Notes: generated from the letters alone by a model not told the origin. Numbered from the stretch's first letter, positions 17,661 to 25,476 are shown. The stretch: DNA of 64,000 nt from Accumulibacter phosphatis (GCF_000024165.1 NC_013194.1:2728001-2792000), one strand, 5' to 3'. Numbers and translations are program-made.

Positions 17661-17715
17661 GAGACACAGAGACTTGTCTCTGTGCGATCTCTGTGCCTTT
17701 GTGTCTCTGCGGTTA
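17661..17715. repeat. Inverted-repeat element between odhB and lpdA
   Basis: A perfect palindrome CACAGAGAC-TT-GTCTCTGTG spans 17665-17684. It is flanked by further near-copies of the same word (GGAGACACAGAG to the left, CTCTGTGCCTTTGTGTCTCTG to the right), so the whole region can fold into a long hairpin. It does not end in a T-run. It resembles the GAGACACAGAG-type intergenic repeats seen in environmental bacterial genomes and may stabilise or attenuate the odhB-lpdA mRNA. Its function is inferred. Confidence 0.55.
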
Positions 17716-17731
17716 GAAAGGGAAACTAATC

Positions 17732-19168
17732 ATGTCCAAGCAATTTGACGTCGTTGTTGTCGGTGGTGGTCCCGGCGGCTATGTTGCCGCCATTCGGGCG
17801 GCGCAGCTCGGTTTCAGTGTCGCCTGCTGCGAGTCCAACCCCTACGCCGATCCCAAGGGCGAGCCGCGCCTTGGCGGGACCTGCCTGAACGTCGGTTGCA
17901 TCCCGTCCAAGGCGTTGCTGCATACCTCGCACCTCTTCGAGGAGGTTGGTCACAACTTTGCCGATCAAGGCATCTGTGTTGGTGCGCCAATCATTGATGT
18001 GGCCAGGATGAGCGCTCGCAAGAACGCCATCGTCAAGCAACTGACCAGTGGCATCAAGGGACTGTTCAAGAAGAACAAGGTCACCCTGCTCAACGGGCAT
18101 GGCGCCTTCGTCGGCCGCAAGGCATCCGGCGAGAGCGAGGTGTGGCAGTTGCGGGTGGGTCAGGAAATGGTCGAGGCGAAACAGGTGATTGTCGCCACGG
18201 GCTCGAAGGCACGCCATCTGCCCGGCGTGCCGGTCGATAACGAGATTGTTTGCGACAATGTCGGCGCGCTCGATATCGACGCGGTACCGAAGAAGCTCGC
18301 CGTCATCGGCGCCGGCGTCATCGGCCTTGAGATGGGCAGCGTCTGGCGCCGTCTGGGCGCGGAAGTGACGATCCTCGAAGCGTTGCCCGACTTCCTTTCG
18401 GTGACGGACGTCGATATCGCCAAGGAAGCGGCCAAGGTGTTTGCCAAGCAGGGTCTGAAGATTATCACCGGCATCGAAATCGGCGACGTCAAGGTCTCGC
18501 AGAAGGGTGTCTCGATCGACTATACGGACAAGGACGGTAGCGCGCAGAAGCTCGACGCCGATAGACTCATCGTCTCGATTGGTCGCATCCCGAATACCGA
18601 CGGGCTGCAAGCCGAGAAGGTCGGATTGAAACTCACCGAGCGTGGGCAGATCGAAGTCGATTCGCATTGCCGGACCAACCTTCCAGGTGTGTGGGCGGTC
18701 GGCGACGTCGTGGCGGGGCCGATGCTCGCGCACAAGGCAATGGAGGAGGGCGTCATGGTCGCCGAGATGATGGCCGGTCAGTCGGGTCACTGCAACTTCG
18801 ATACCATCCCGTGGGTAATCTACACCAGCCCCGAGATCGCCTGGGTCGGCAAGACCGAGCAGCAGTTGAAGGCCGAAGGCATCGCCTTCAAGGCAGGCAA
18901 GATACCCTTCGCGGCGAATGGCCGTGCGCTCGGCATGGGCGAGCCGACAGGGTTCGTCAAAATGCTGGCTTGCGCCGAGACGGACCGCATTCTCGGGGTG
19001 CACATCATCGGTGCGAATGCCTCCGAGCTGATCTCGGAGGGTGTCGTGGCGATGGAGTTCGGTGCAGCCTCCGAAGATCTGGCGCGCATCTGCCACGCGC
19101 ACCCGACGCTCTCGGAAGTCGTCCACGAGGCGGCACTTGCCTGCGACAAACGGCCGCTGCACTTCTAG
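17732..19168 (+). CDS. lpdA: Dihydrolipoyl dehydrogenase (E3)
   Basis: 478 aa. It reoxidises the dihydrolipoyl arm of the 2-oxoglutarate dehydrogenase complex with NAD. FAD motif VVVGGGPGGYVAAIRAAQLG is at 8-27. The redox-active disulfide is C51/C56 in GGTCLNVGCIPSK. The NAD motif IGAGVIGLEMGSVW is near residue 195. The catalytic His-Glu pair is in HAHPTLSEVVHEAAL near the C-terminus. It closes the odhA-odhB-lpdA operon and is followed within 30 bases by a strong terminator. Confidence 0.97.
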   Translation: MSKQFDVVVVGGGPGGYVAAIRAAQLGFSVACCESNPYADPKGEPRLGGTCLNVGCIPSKALLHTSHLFEEVGHNFADQGICVGAPIIDVARMSARKNAIVKQLTSGIKGLFKKNKVTLLNGHGAFVGRKASGESEVWQLRVGQEMVEAKQVIVATGSKARHLPGVPVDNEIVCDNVGALDIDAVPKKLAVIGAGVIGLEMGSVWRRLGAEVTILEALPDFLSVTDVDIAKEAAKVFAKQGLKIITGIEIGDVKVSQKGVSIDYTDKDGSAQKLDADRLIVSIGRIPNTDGLQAEKVGLKLTERGQIEVDSHCRTNLPGVWAVGDVVAGPMLAHKAMEEGVMVAEMMAGQSGHCNFDTIPWVIYTSPEIAWVGKTEQQLKAEGIAFKAGKIPFAANGRALGMGEPTGFVKMLACAETDRILGVHIIGANASELISEGVVAMEFGAASEDLARICHAHPTLSEVVHEAALACDKRPLHF

Positions 19169-19196
19169 GCGGGGTCGTGGCCCTGCCTGCCAGAAG

Positions 19197-19224
19197 CGAG
19201 GTGCTCCGCACCTCGTTTTTTTTT
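19197..19224 (+). terminator. Rho-independent terminator after lpdA
   Basis: A perfect 8-base stem (CGAGGTGC/GCACCTCG) with the 3-base loop TCC is followed by nine T residues. Confidence 0.95.
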
Positions 19225-19338
19225 CGCCATGACGATGTCGAGAATTCTTACACGTGTCACAGCCCAAGCCGCTTCGCAGGTGTCCTCGGGTCGCGCAAAC
19301 AATTAATAGTGCTCACGATCTGCAAAAAGCACGTGGTC

Positions 19339-19354
19339 TGGCGCGGATGTTGCT
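19339..19354 (+). promoter_or_regulatory. Sigma54 (RpoN) promoter, -24/-12 type
   Basis: The sequence TGGCGCGGATGTTGCT matches the RpoN consensus TGGCACG-N4-TTGCW at every fixed position but one, with the GG and GC dinucleotides correctly spaced. It stands about 120 bases upstream of the VPLPA/PEP-CTERM-like gene and in its orientation. About 80 bases further upstream a TACACGTGTCA palindrome (19249-19259) is a possible activator site. In other betaproteobacteria PEP-CTERM genes are known to depend on RpoN and PrsK/PrsR. Confidence 0.75.
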
Positions 19355-19474
19355 TTCGCCCGCCAGGTGTTCCGTTCGGGTTTCGGCATGGAGAACGGCC
19401 CAGCCTCTGCCGCTGCCTGATGGAGCAGGATGCTTAACGCATTTCCAGGGAATCGTTAATAAGGAAAAAGAAAC

Positions 19475-20149
19475 ATGAGCAAGAGAGTAGCGCGCGCGTT
19501 GCGCAATGTCGCCATGGCGGTTGGCATCTTCGCCGCAAGCACGGCAAATGCGGTCTTCATCACGGATTTCGGTGTCGACACCGAAACCAGGCACTACGCG
19601 ATCGGCAGCGGCAGTACGGTCAGTTACACGCCGGGATTTTTTGGGGGAACTCCCGGAACCTACGCGGTATCCGGGAAGTTCGACGCCGAGCTTTCACACT
19701 ACTGGTGGAAGTATTTCCAGGATGGCGACCCGACAGGCAGCCTCGGTACGTTCGTGTCCGAGTCGAAGTGGCTCCGCTTCATTAAGCCCGTAGTCGTGGT
19801 TAGCAGCACGCCAATTCCGCCACCTGACTTTGAATTCCCGACCTATTCCGTCGAGGTCATCGGCGATGCACTCCGTGGTGACAATCACCCGTGTACCAAC
19901 CCATTCCCCCCGGATACTTTTTGTAGCGGAAGCGTACTCTCACTTGCTTCCCTCACTGGTCGCATCAGCCTCGGTGACATCGCCGTGAGCGGATTTCAGC
20001 CGACCGGGTTTCTTGGTTTCGAGGGTTTCTCCTACAACATCAACGCCGCTGTCGTCCCCTCGGCCGTACCGCTGCCGACGACCACGTCCTTGCTGATGCT
20101 TGGCGTAGGCTTGCTGGGATGGTCTGTGCGGAGACGGAAAGCGCTCTGA
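19475..20149 (+). CDS. Exported protein with VPLPA/PEP-CTERM-like sorting signal
   Basis: 224 aa. An N-terminal signal peptide (about residues 1-26, ending ASTANA) is followed by a mature domain of no recognised family, rich in Gly, Ser, Thr and Pro. The last 27 residues have the tripartite sorting signal: VPLPTT (198-203), a hydrophobic helix SLLMLGVGLLGW, and the basic tail RRRKAL. VPLP in place of VPEP marks the VPLPA variant of PEP-CTERM. Such proteins are cleaved by exosortase and associated with extracellular polysaccharide and floc formation. No exosortase gene is in the window. Expression from a sigma54 promoter is indicated upstream. Confidence 0.85.
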   Translation: MSKRVARALRNVAMAVGIFAASTANAVFITDFGVDTETRHYAIGSGSTVSYTPGFFGGTPGTYAVSGKFDAELSHYWWKYFQDGDPTGSLGTFVSESKWLRFIKPVVVVSSTPIPPPDFEFPTYSVEVIGDALRGDNHPCTNPFPPDTFCSGSVLSLASLTGRISLGDIAVSGFQPTGFLGFEGFSYNINAAVVPSAVPLPTTTSLLMLGVGLLGWSVRRRKAL

Positions 20150-20158
20150 CCGGCGCGA

Positions 20159-20205
20159 CCGCCAGCCACTGCCCGGGGGCACGCCTCTTTCGGCGCGGCT
20201 GGCGG
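20159..20205. terminator. Inverted repeat between convergent genes
   Basis: Perfect 9-base arms CCGCCAGCC and GGCTGGCGG, 29 bases apart, lie between the stop codons of the PEP-CTERM-like gene and the MBL hydrolase gene. There is no T-run, so a role as bidirectional terminator is only plausible. Confidence 0.35.
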
Positions 20206-20215
20206 TGCCGGGGGG

Positions 20216-20848
20216 CTAGTCGCCGCAGAAAGGGTTGCTGCGCCGCTCGGCGCCGAAGGTCGACATTGGTCCATGGCCCGGAATGAAGGCGACGTCGTTG
20301 CCGAGTGGCCACAGACGATGCCGAATCGACGAAATCAGGGTGTCGAAGTCGCCCTTCGGAAAGTCAGTGCGGCCGATCGATCCCTGGAACAACACGTCGC
20401 CGACCACCGCCAGCCGCCCGCGCTTGTCGAAGAAGACGACGTGGCCGGGCGTATGGCCAGGGCAGTGCAGGACATCCATTTCAACGTTGCCGAAGCTCAC
20501 GCTGTCTCCTTGCTCGAGCCAGCGGTCCGGAGTGAAGGCGCGCACGTTCGGGAAGCCGAACATCTTGCTCTGCGCCGGCATGCCGTCGATCCAGAACTTG
20601 TCTTCGCACTGCGGTCCTTCGATGGGCAGCGATAGGCGTGCCGCCAGCTCGGCGACAGCGCCAGCGTGATCGATATGCCCGTGCGTGACCAGGATCTTCT
20701 CGAGTTGCACGCCGTTCGCCTCGACCGCGCGCAGGATGCGCGACACGTCGCCGCCCGGGTCAACCACGGCGCCGCGTTTGGTTTGCTCGCACCACAGCAG
20801 ACTGCAGTTCTGTTCGAAAGGAGTGACCGGGATGATCTGGTATTTCAT
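20216..20848 (-). CDS. MBL-fold metallo-hydrolase (YcbL/glyoxalase II-like)
   Basis: 210 aa single-domain metallo-beta-lactamase fold protein. The zinc ligands are in THGHIDHAG (HxHxDH motif, near residue 55), the later histidine in VLHCPGHTPGHVVF near 135, the bridging Asp in VVGDVLFQGSIGRTDFP near 155, and a final His in FIPGHGP near 192. This short form without the C-terminal glutathione-binding helices resembles YcbL-type hydrolases that act on S-lactoylglutathione-like thioesters. The start at 20848 (MKYQIIPV) is chosen over upstream in-frame codons because the preceding residues have no family match. Confidence 0.9.
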   Translation of the reverse strand: MKYQIIPVTPFEQNCSLLWCEQTKRGAVVDPGGDVSRILRAVEANGVQLEKILVTHGHIDHAGAVAELAARLSLPIEGPQCEDKFWIDGMPAQSKMFGFPNVRAFTPDRWLEQGDSVSFGNVEMDVLHCPGHTPGHVVFFDKRGRLAVVGDVLFQGSIGRTDFPKGDFDTLISSIRHRLWPLGNDVAFIPGHGPMSTFGAERRSNPFCGD

Positions 20849-21227
20849 GGTTGGCGCTTGGGCGGGGAGCGATTGACGAGAGGCGGAAGTATAGCAGAGC
20901 GGTGCCCGACACTGCCGCCGGCTGCGGCCGCCACGCCCGACCGGGACTTGGCGCCACGCCGAATCCTGCACCGTGGCCGACGCCGATTCGCTGACCGGCA
21001 TTGCACCTGCCGGCGCTGGCCGAACTGCTGGCCAGAGACGGGCGGGTGCAACTGCTCGACGTGACTGGCGCAAAGCCGCAAGGCGACGACGCCGACTTCA
21101 ATCGACGGGTAACGCCTTGCGGACGGTGCCGTCGCTGCCTGCCGGCGGCTTCATAGGTTTCGGCGCACTCGCCACGGGGGGCTGATTGCCGTTATCGAGA
21201 GTGTCGCGAACAGCCATGAAACGCGGC
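20849..21227. other. Gene-poor stretch between MBL hydrolase and redoxin genes
   Basis: 379 bases with no convincing intact gene. On the plus strand a short open frame at 20995-21156 without a good start reads PALAELLARDGRVQLLDV and then degenerates. This resembles the first strand-helix of a rhodanese domain and may be a relic. A TTC/CGG-rich region follows. No promoter or RNA was recognised. Confidence 0.4.
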
Positions 21228-21473
21228 TCACTTCAAAGCCGACAGCGGCGCGCCGAAGTTGATGTGAAACGCCTGCCCGTCGATCACCAGCGCCGGAACG
21301 GACTGGACGCCGAAGCTTTCCGCTTCGCTGACGCGGCCCGCGGCCTCTCCCAGGTGAACCACCTCGACCCGGTAGCGCGTGGGATCCAGCGCCTGGACAA
21401 ACTGTTGTTCGGCGGCGACGCAGACCGGGCAGCCGGCGTGGAAGAAGATGGCTTGACTTGTCGCTTGGCTCAT
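21228..21473 (-). CDS. Small thioredoxin/glutaredoxin-fold protein
   Basis: 81 aa. The redox motif CPVC (C15, C18) follows the first strand (AIFFHAGCPVC). A cis-proline in QSVPALVIDG near residue 63 completes the thioredoxin fold; the fold is short, as in glutaredoxins. The start at 21473 has an AGGAG ribosome site seven bases upstream; another in-frame ATG at 21509 lies inside the first palindromic operator and is less likely. It is transcribed divergently from the MarR regulator across two perfect palindromes, which suggests that the regulator controls it. A partner substrate cannot be deduced. Confidence 0.85.
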   Translation of the reverse strand: MSQATSQAIFFHAGCPVCVAAEQQFVQALDPTRYRVEVVHLGEAAGRVSEAESFGVQSVPALVIDGQAFHINFGAPLSALK

Positions 21474-21506
21474 GGCGTGCTCCTGTGGCGTGAATGAAAG
21501 GTTCTC

Positions 21507-21527
21507 CATGTATCGAGTCGATACATG
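21507..21527. promoter_or_regulatory. Perfect palindromic operator 1
   Basis: A 21-base perfect palindrome with 10-base arms CATGTATCGA/TCGATACATG around one central base. It lies 34 bases before the redoxin start. It shares the CGATACAT word with the second palindrome 42 bases away, as expected of two sites for one MarR dimer. Confidence 0.8.
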
Positions 21528-21568
21528 TAGAACTCTAGCGCTCGCCTGGCCGGCTTGTCAAGAGATAC

Positions 21569-21595
21569 GTCATGACGATACATTATCGTCATGAC
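21569..21595. promoter_or_regulatory. Perfect palindromic operator 2, overlapping the marR start codon
   Basis: A 27-base perfect palindrome with 12-base arms GTCATGACGATA/TATCGTCATGAC around CAT. The right arm includes the ATG (21591) of the MarR gene, so binding would block its own translation region or promoter. No ribosome site is visible, which may mean a leaderless or very short 5' end. Confidence 0.8.
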
Positions 21596-22181
21596 CCCGA
21601 CCGTGTTTGTCTTCGAACGCTTGGCCGCGTTGATTCACCAACTGGTTCGCGACGACGCTGCCCGGCACGGACTGCTGCCGGTACACATGCAGGTCCTCGG
21701 CTACCTGGCGCAGGCCAATCGCTACAGCGACCTGTCGATTGCCGTTGCCGATTACCTTGGCATCACGCGCGGGACCGTCTCGCAGACGCTGACGGTTCTC
21801 GAACGCAAGGGGCTGATCACCCGGACGCCGGATGACCGCCACGGCAAGCGAATCCACCTGACGCTGAGCGCTGCCGGCGAGGCGGTGCTGAACGCCAGTT
21901 GGTCGCAGCGGCTCGACCAAGCGCTGGCTACCGCCGGTGGCGACGCGCAGGCATTTGGTAACGACCTGCGTGGCGTGCTCAGCGCCTTGCAGCGACTCAA
22001 CGGCAAGCAGGCTTTCGGGCAGTGTCGGCAATGCGCGCACTTTCTCGGCGACGAGGGCGACTACCGCTGCGGGCTGACTGGCGAGGCCCTTGCCGTCGAG
22101 CAGACGATCAAGATCTGTCGCGAGTGGACCTCTCCGGATACCCGGATGAGCGCTGCCGACAGACTCTCGATCCACCGCTGA
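21591..22181 (+). CDS. MarR family regulator with C-terminal four-cysteine domain
   Basis: 196 aa. Residues 1-135 form a MarR winged helix: dimerisation helix VFVFERLAALIHQLV, recognition region YLGITRGTVSQTLTVLERKG (56-74) and wing TPDDRHGKRIHLTLS. An extra C-terminal tail carries C145, C148, C160 and C176 in a CxxC-x11-C-x15-C arrangement that could hold an Fe-S cluster or zinc. Together with the divergent dithiol redoxin this suggests a redox- or metal-responsive switch (inference). It is the first gene of a run with the SRPBCC, lipoprotein and EEP genes; the next start is five bases beyond its stop. Confidence 0.88.
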   Translation: MTPTVFVFERLAALIHQLVRDDAARHGLLPVHMQVLGYLAQANRYSDLSIAVADYLGITRGTVSQTLTVLERKGLITRTPDDRHGKRIHLTLSAAGEAVLNASWSQRLDQALATAGGDAQAFGNDLRGVLSALQRLNGKQAFGQCRQCAHFLGDEGDYRCGLTGEALAVEQTIKICREWTSPDTRMSAADRLSIHR

Positions 22182-22186
22182 GACCG

Positions 22187-22828
22187 ATGAGGCAAGCCGG
22201 AGTCCGCGGTGGCGCGCGCCGGCATGCTTTGCTGGCCGGTGCTCTGGCGTTCGGCGTCGCCCTCGCTGTTGCCGCCCAGGGCACGCCACCGGTCCAGGTC
22301 GACGTGGCGCTCGACGGCGAGACCTATGTGGTCCGCGCCTCGGCCCAGCTTGCGGTGGATCAGCGAGTGGTGTGGGAGACCCTGACCGACTATGAGCGCC
22401 TGCGCGAGTTCGTCCCCGGAGTCACCCGCGCGCGCGTCCTCGCGCGGGCGGGCAACGAGCTGACGATCGAGCAGGTCGGCGTCTTCTCGGTGTTCTTTGT
22501 CGATCTGCCGGTGCAGGTTCGCCTGGCCGTCCAGCACACACCCTACAGCCTTGTCGTAGCGCGCATGGCACCCGGTCCCGTGGATACCGGCGGGTCGACG
22601 CTGCGCAGCTTCACAGGTCGCTACGGGCTGACACCGATCCGCGTTCTCGACCGTTCCGGCGTGCGCCTTGACTACGACGCCCGCTTCGAGCTGGCACAGC
22701 CGCTGCCACCGCTGGTGGGCTCGCTGTTCGGGGTCGGTGCCGTGCGACGGACGATGCGCGAGCAGTTCGAGGCGATGCTGCGCGAGATCGAGCGGCGACA
22801 CGCCTACTTGGCCGAGCGTGGGGGATGA
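22187..22828 (+). CDS. Exported SRPBCC (START/cyclase-like) family protein
   Basis: 213 aa. A basic N-terminus and hydrophobic stretch (about residues 13-30, ending AVAAQG) form a signal peptide. The rest fits a polyketide cyclase/dehydrase-type SRPBCC fold: the opening strand TYVVRASAQLAVDQRVVWETLTDYERLREFVPG is characteristic, and the long C-terminal helix MREQFEAMLREIERR closes the ligand pocket. Such periplasmic proteins usually bind hydrophobic ligands; the ligand here is unknown. It follows the MarR gene by five bases and overlaps the next lipoprotein gene by four (ATGA), so these form one operon. Confidence 0.8.
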   Translation: MRQAGVRGGARRHALLAGALAFGVALAVAAQGTPPVQVDVALDGETYVVRASAQLAVDQRVVWETLTDYERLREFVPGVTRARVLARAGNELTIEQVGVFSVFFVDLPVQVRLAVQHTPYSLVVARMAPGPVDTGGSTLRSFTGRYGLTPIRVLDRSGVRLDYDARFELAQPLPPLVGSLFGVGAVRRTMREQFEAMLREIERRHAYLAERGG

Positions 22829-24282
22829 TGCACCTTCTCCTCCTGGCGCTGGCAAGTCTGACGCTGGCCGGCTGTGCCGCCCTCGACCCGTATGCGCAGG
22901 CGCCGGTTGCGCAACGTCTGCAGCGAGACGATGCGCTCGGTGACTGTGCGCGCCTGTTCCGGGCGAACGACGCGCTGATCGATGCGGCGGGGACGCGTGA
23001 TGCGCTGGCGCCGCGCGTTGCGGGCTTTCCCTACCTGCGCGTCGACCGTGCCCTGGCGGCGTTGGCCGACGCGGCCGACGCCGGGCCGTCACTTGCCCGG
23101 CAATGGTATGCAGCGCTGGCCTTGCTCGACGACGACTCCCGGCGCATCGAGCTGGGCAACGCCGGCAGCGACGATGTCGCCGCCGTCGCGCCGCTCGCTG
23201 TCTGCCGGCGTTTGCTTGCGCGTGCCGATCAGGAGGAGGCGGCTTCACTGCGTGAGGCCGCGCAGGTTCCCGACGACTACTCGAGCGCGATGCGCGCCTG
23301 GGGCCTCTATCCGCTGACGCGGCATGCCTTCGCCGCCGGCATCCGGCGCTGGCAGCGTGAAACCGTGGACGAGTTCACCGCGTACGGCGATGACGATCCG
23401 GCCCGTCATCGACGGCAACGCTACATCGTCGGCGGCCCGCAGAACATGGTGCCGACGCTGCGGCAGTTGCCGGAACTCGGTCTGCCGGTAGTCTCGCCGA
23501 GCGCGCTGGCAAGCCTCGTCGCCCGTCACGCGCCGACCCTGGAGATCGAGACCGCGGGTGACGATGATCGTCCTGGCGCGCTCGTCTGGCGGCGTGAGCC
23601 GCGGCGGCTGCAGGTTGGCGTCGACGTTAACGAACCGGTGCTGTATGTCCGCACGGGCCATACCCGGCTCGGTGGGCGCTGGCTGCTGCAGCTCACCTAC
23701 GCTGTCTGGTTCGCCGCCCGGCCACGTCAGCAGGCGATGGACCTTCTCGCCGGTCGGCTCGACGGCCTGCTTTGGCGCGTCACGCTGGACGCGGACGGCA
23801 CGGCGCTGGTCTACGACACGATTCATCCCTGCGGCTGTTATCATTTGTTCCTGCCGACCGAGCGAGTGCGCGCGCGCCCGCAAGTGAAGGGTATCGAGGA
23901 AGGTCTCTTCGTCGTCCAGACGCTTCGCTCACCGGCCGCCAACGAACGGGTCGTCCTCAGGCTCGCTGCCGCTACGCACTACCTGCAGCGCGCGGAAACC
24001 GAGATGGAGGGCAACGACGACGACAAGGCCATCGTCCTCTCGTTGCGCGACGACGATCAGCTACGTTCGCTGCCGCTACCCGACGGTGGCACGCGCAGCG
24101 CTTTCGCGCCGGATGGCCTGATCGCCGGCAGCGAGCGGCTCGAACGTTTTTACTTCTGGCCGATGGGTATCGCCAGCGCTGGGCAGATGCGACAATGGGG
24201 GCGCCACGCGACGGCATTTGTCGGGCGGCGCCATTTCGACGATCCAACGCTCTTCGATCGCTACTTCGAGCATCCGCCGTGA
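22825..24282 (+). CDS. Large predicted lipoprotein of unknown function
   Basis: 485 aa. A short hydrophobic leader ends in the lipobox LAGC, so C17 should be lipidated after signal peptidase II. No known domain was recognised in the mature part. Visible features are a paired-cysteine motif HPCGCYHLFLP near residue 335, a strongly hydrophobic segment WLLQLTYAVWFAARP near 293, and several Asp-rich turns. The start overlaps the SRPBCC stop (ATGA), and the EEP phosphatase gene follows after 34 bases. Cotranscription with an SRPBCC lipid-binding-like protein and an EEP enzyme hints at an envelope lipid role, which is only an inference. Confidence 0.75.
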   Translation: MMHLLLLALASLTLAGCAALDPYAQAPVAQRLQRDDALGDCARLFRANDALIDAAGTRDALAPRVAGFPYLRVDRALAALADAADAGPSLARQWYAALALLDDDSRRIELGNAGSDDVAAVAPLAVCRRLLARADQEEAASLREAAQVPDDYSSAMRAWGLYPLTRHAFAAGIRRWQRETVDEFTAYGDDDPARHRRQRYIVGGPQNMVPTLRQLPELGLPVVSPSALASLVARHAPTLEIETAGDDDRPGALVWRREPRRLQVGVDVNEPVLYVRTGHTRLGGRWLLQLTYAVWFAARPRQQAMDLLAGRLDGLLWRVTLDADGTALVYDTIHPCGCYHLFLPTERVRARPQVKGIEEGLFVVQTLRSPAANERVVLRLAAATHYLQRAETEMEGNDDDKAIVLSLRDDDQLRSLPLPDGGTRSAFAPDGLIAGSERLERFYFWPMGIASAGQMRQWGRHATAFVGRRHFDDPTLFDRYFEHPP

Positions 24283-24316
24283 GCCTCGCGCACGCCGCCA
24301 CTTGTCTGACTCCGCC

Positions 24317-25201
24317 ATGAAGCTCCGGGTTGCCACCTACAACATCCACAAGGGCGTCACCGGGATCCGGGGGCGACCGCGCATTCACGACGTGCGTCTG
24401 GCGCTGGAGGCGATCGATGCCGACATCGTCTTTCTGCAGGAGGTACAGGATCGCAACGAGCGCCTGGCCCACCACCCCGGGTATCCGTTCGGCACGCAAC
24501 TCGATTTTCTGGCCAGTGGCGCCTACGCGCATCGTGCCTACGGCATGAACGCCGTCTATCCGCACGGCCACCACGGCAACGCGATCCTCTCGCGTCACCG
24601 GATCACCGAATCCGCCAATCACGACATCTCGGATCACGCGCTCGAGAAACGCGGTCTGCTGCACGCGGTCACGCGCCTTGGCCGCGGCCGCGGCCGTGAG
24701 GTGCACCTGATCTGCGTACACCTCGGCCTGATCAAGCGCAGTCGCGTCCGCCAGGCGACCTTCCTCGCCGATTTCGTGCAGCGCGAGGTGCCGGCCAGCG
24801 CACCGCTGATCATCGCCGGGGATTTCAACGACTGGCAGCAACGCGTCGATGGACTGTTGCGCGACCGCCTTGGCGTGCAGGAGGTCGCCGTTGCCGCGAC
24901 TTCGCCGCCGCCGGAAGGCGGCCTGCTCGACCGCTTGCTGTCGTGGCGGCCGGCGAGCGACGCGCAGTCCGGGGTGTCGCGCACCTTCCCGAGTTTCGCC
25001 CCCTGGTTGACGCTCGACCGCATCTACGTGCGCGGCTTCCGGGTCCTCGATATGCAGGTACCGCAGGGGCTGGCCTGGGCGCGTTGTTCCGACCATGCTC
25101 CTTTGATTGCCGAACTCGAACTGGATGCCGTGCGGCCGCGCCTGCGCGGCGCGGCCAGGGCGCCGGAAGAGTTGGCCGTCAAGATGCCAGCACCCGAGTG
25201 A
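24317..25201 (+). CDS. Endonuclease/exonuclease/phosphatase family protein (YbhP-like)
   Basis: 294 aa. The EEP fold motifs are in order: VATYNIHKG (5-13), the metal-binding glutamate in VFLQEVQ (near 39), VHLGLIKRSR near 138, the catalytic Asp/Asn in IAGDFNDW near 168, and SDHAPLIAELEL near 260. Family members cleave phosphodiesters or phosphomonoesters of nucleic acids or phospholipid head groups. The similarity to YbhP, which in enterobacteria sits beside a cardiolipin synthase, favours a lipid or envelope substrate, but that is inference. Probably the last gene of the marR-SRPBCC-lipoprotein operon. Confidence 0.85.
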   Translation: MKLRVATYNIHKGVTGIRGRPRIHDVRLALEAIDADIVFLQEVQDRNERLAHHPGYPFGTQLDFLASGAYAHRAYGMNAVYPHGHHGNAILSRHRITESANHDISDHALEKRGLLHAVTRLGRGRGREVHLICVHLGLIKRSRVRQATFLADFVQREVPASAPLIIAGDFNDWQQRVDGLLRDRLGVQEVAVAATSPPPEGGLLDRLLSWRPASDAQSGVSRTFPSFAPWLTLDRIYVRGFRVLDMQVPQGLAWARCSDHAPLIAELELDAVRPRLRGAARAPEELAVKMPAPE

Positions 25202-25352
25202 TCGCCGGTTGGCGGGCCGTCGGCTGCCAGCAAGCCTTGGCCGACGCCGTGTATGACGACGGTGCATGCTGCTGGCGAGATGTCTGCAGTACCGGGCTGG
25301 AGACTCCGAGCGCTGGGCCGGCAGGCCGAGGGCAGAGCAAGTAACCATCGGC

Positions 25353-25358
25353 TATAAT
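25353..25358 (+). promoter_or_regulatory. Candidate -10 box upstream of the patatin gene
   Basis: A perfect TATAAT (in GGCTATAATGGG) lies about 120 bases before the patatin start. No matching -35 hexamer is visible, so confidence is limited. Confidence 0.4.
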
Positions 25359-25476
25359 GGGTCTTATGGTACTTTGGGTCGGGAGTTGTCAGCCGATCCT
25401 GCTGTCAGGTGTTGCCGGTGCCGGCTTCCGTGGCCGTGCCCGTGAGCGAGACCGCAGCTCTTCTTGGGAGAACATC

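Larger units (their letters stand above)
19169..19474. other. Intergenic region lpdA to PEP-CTERM-like gene
   Basis: 306 bases without a convincing gene. It holds the lpdA terminator, a TACACGTGTCA palindrome at 19249-19259, the sigma54 promoter at 19339-19354, and an untranslated leader of about 110 bases ending in the ribosome site AAGGA before the ATG at 19475. Confidence 0.7.

Noticed and set aside
17726..19267. Antisense open frame (513 codons) opposite lpdA
   Set aside because: Same reason; lpdA is certain on the other strand.
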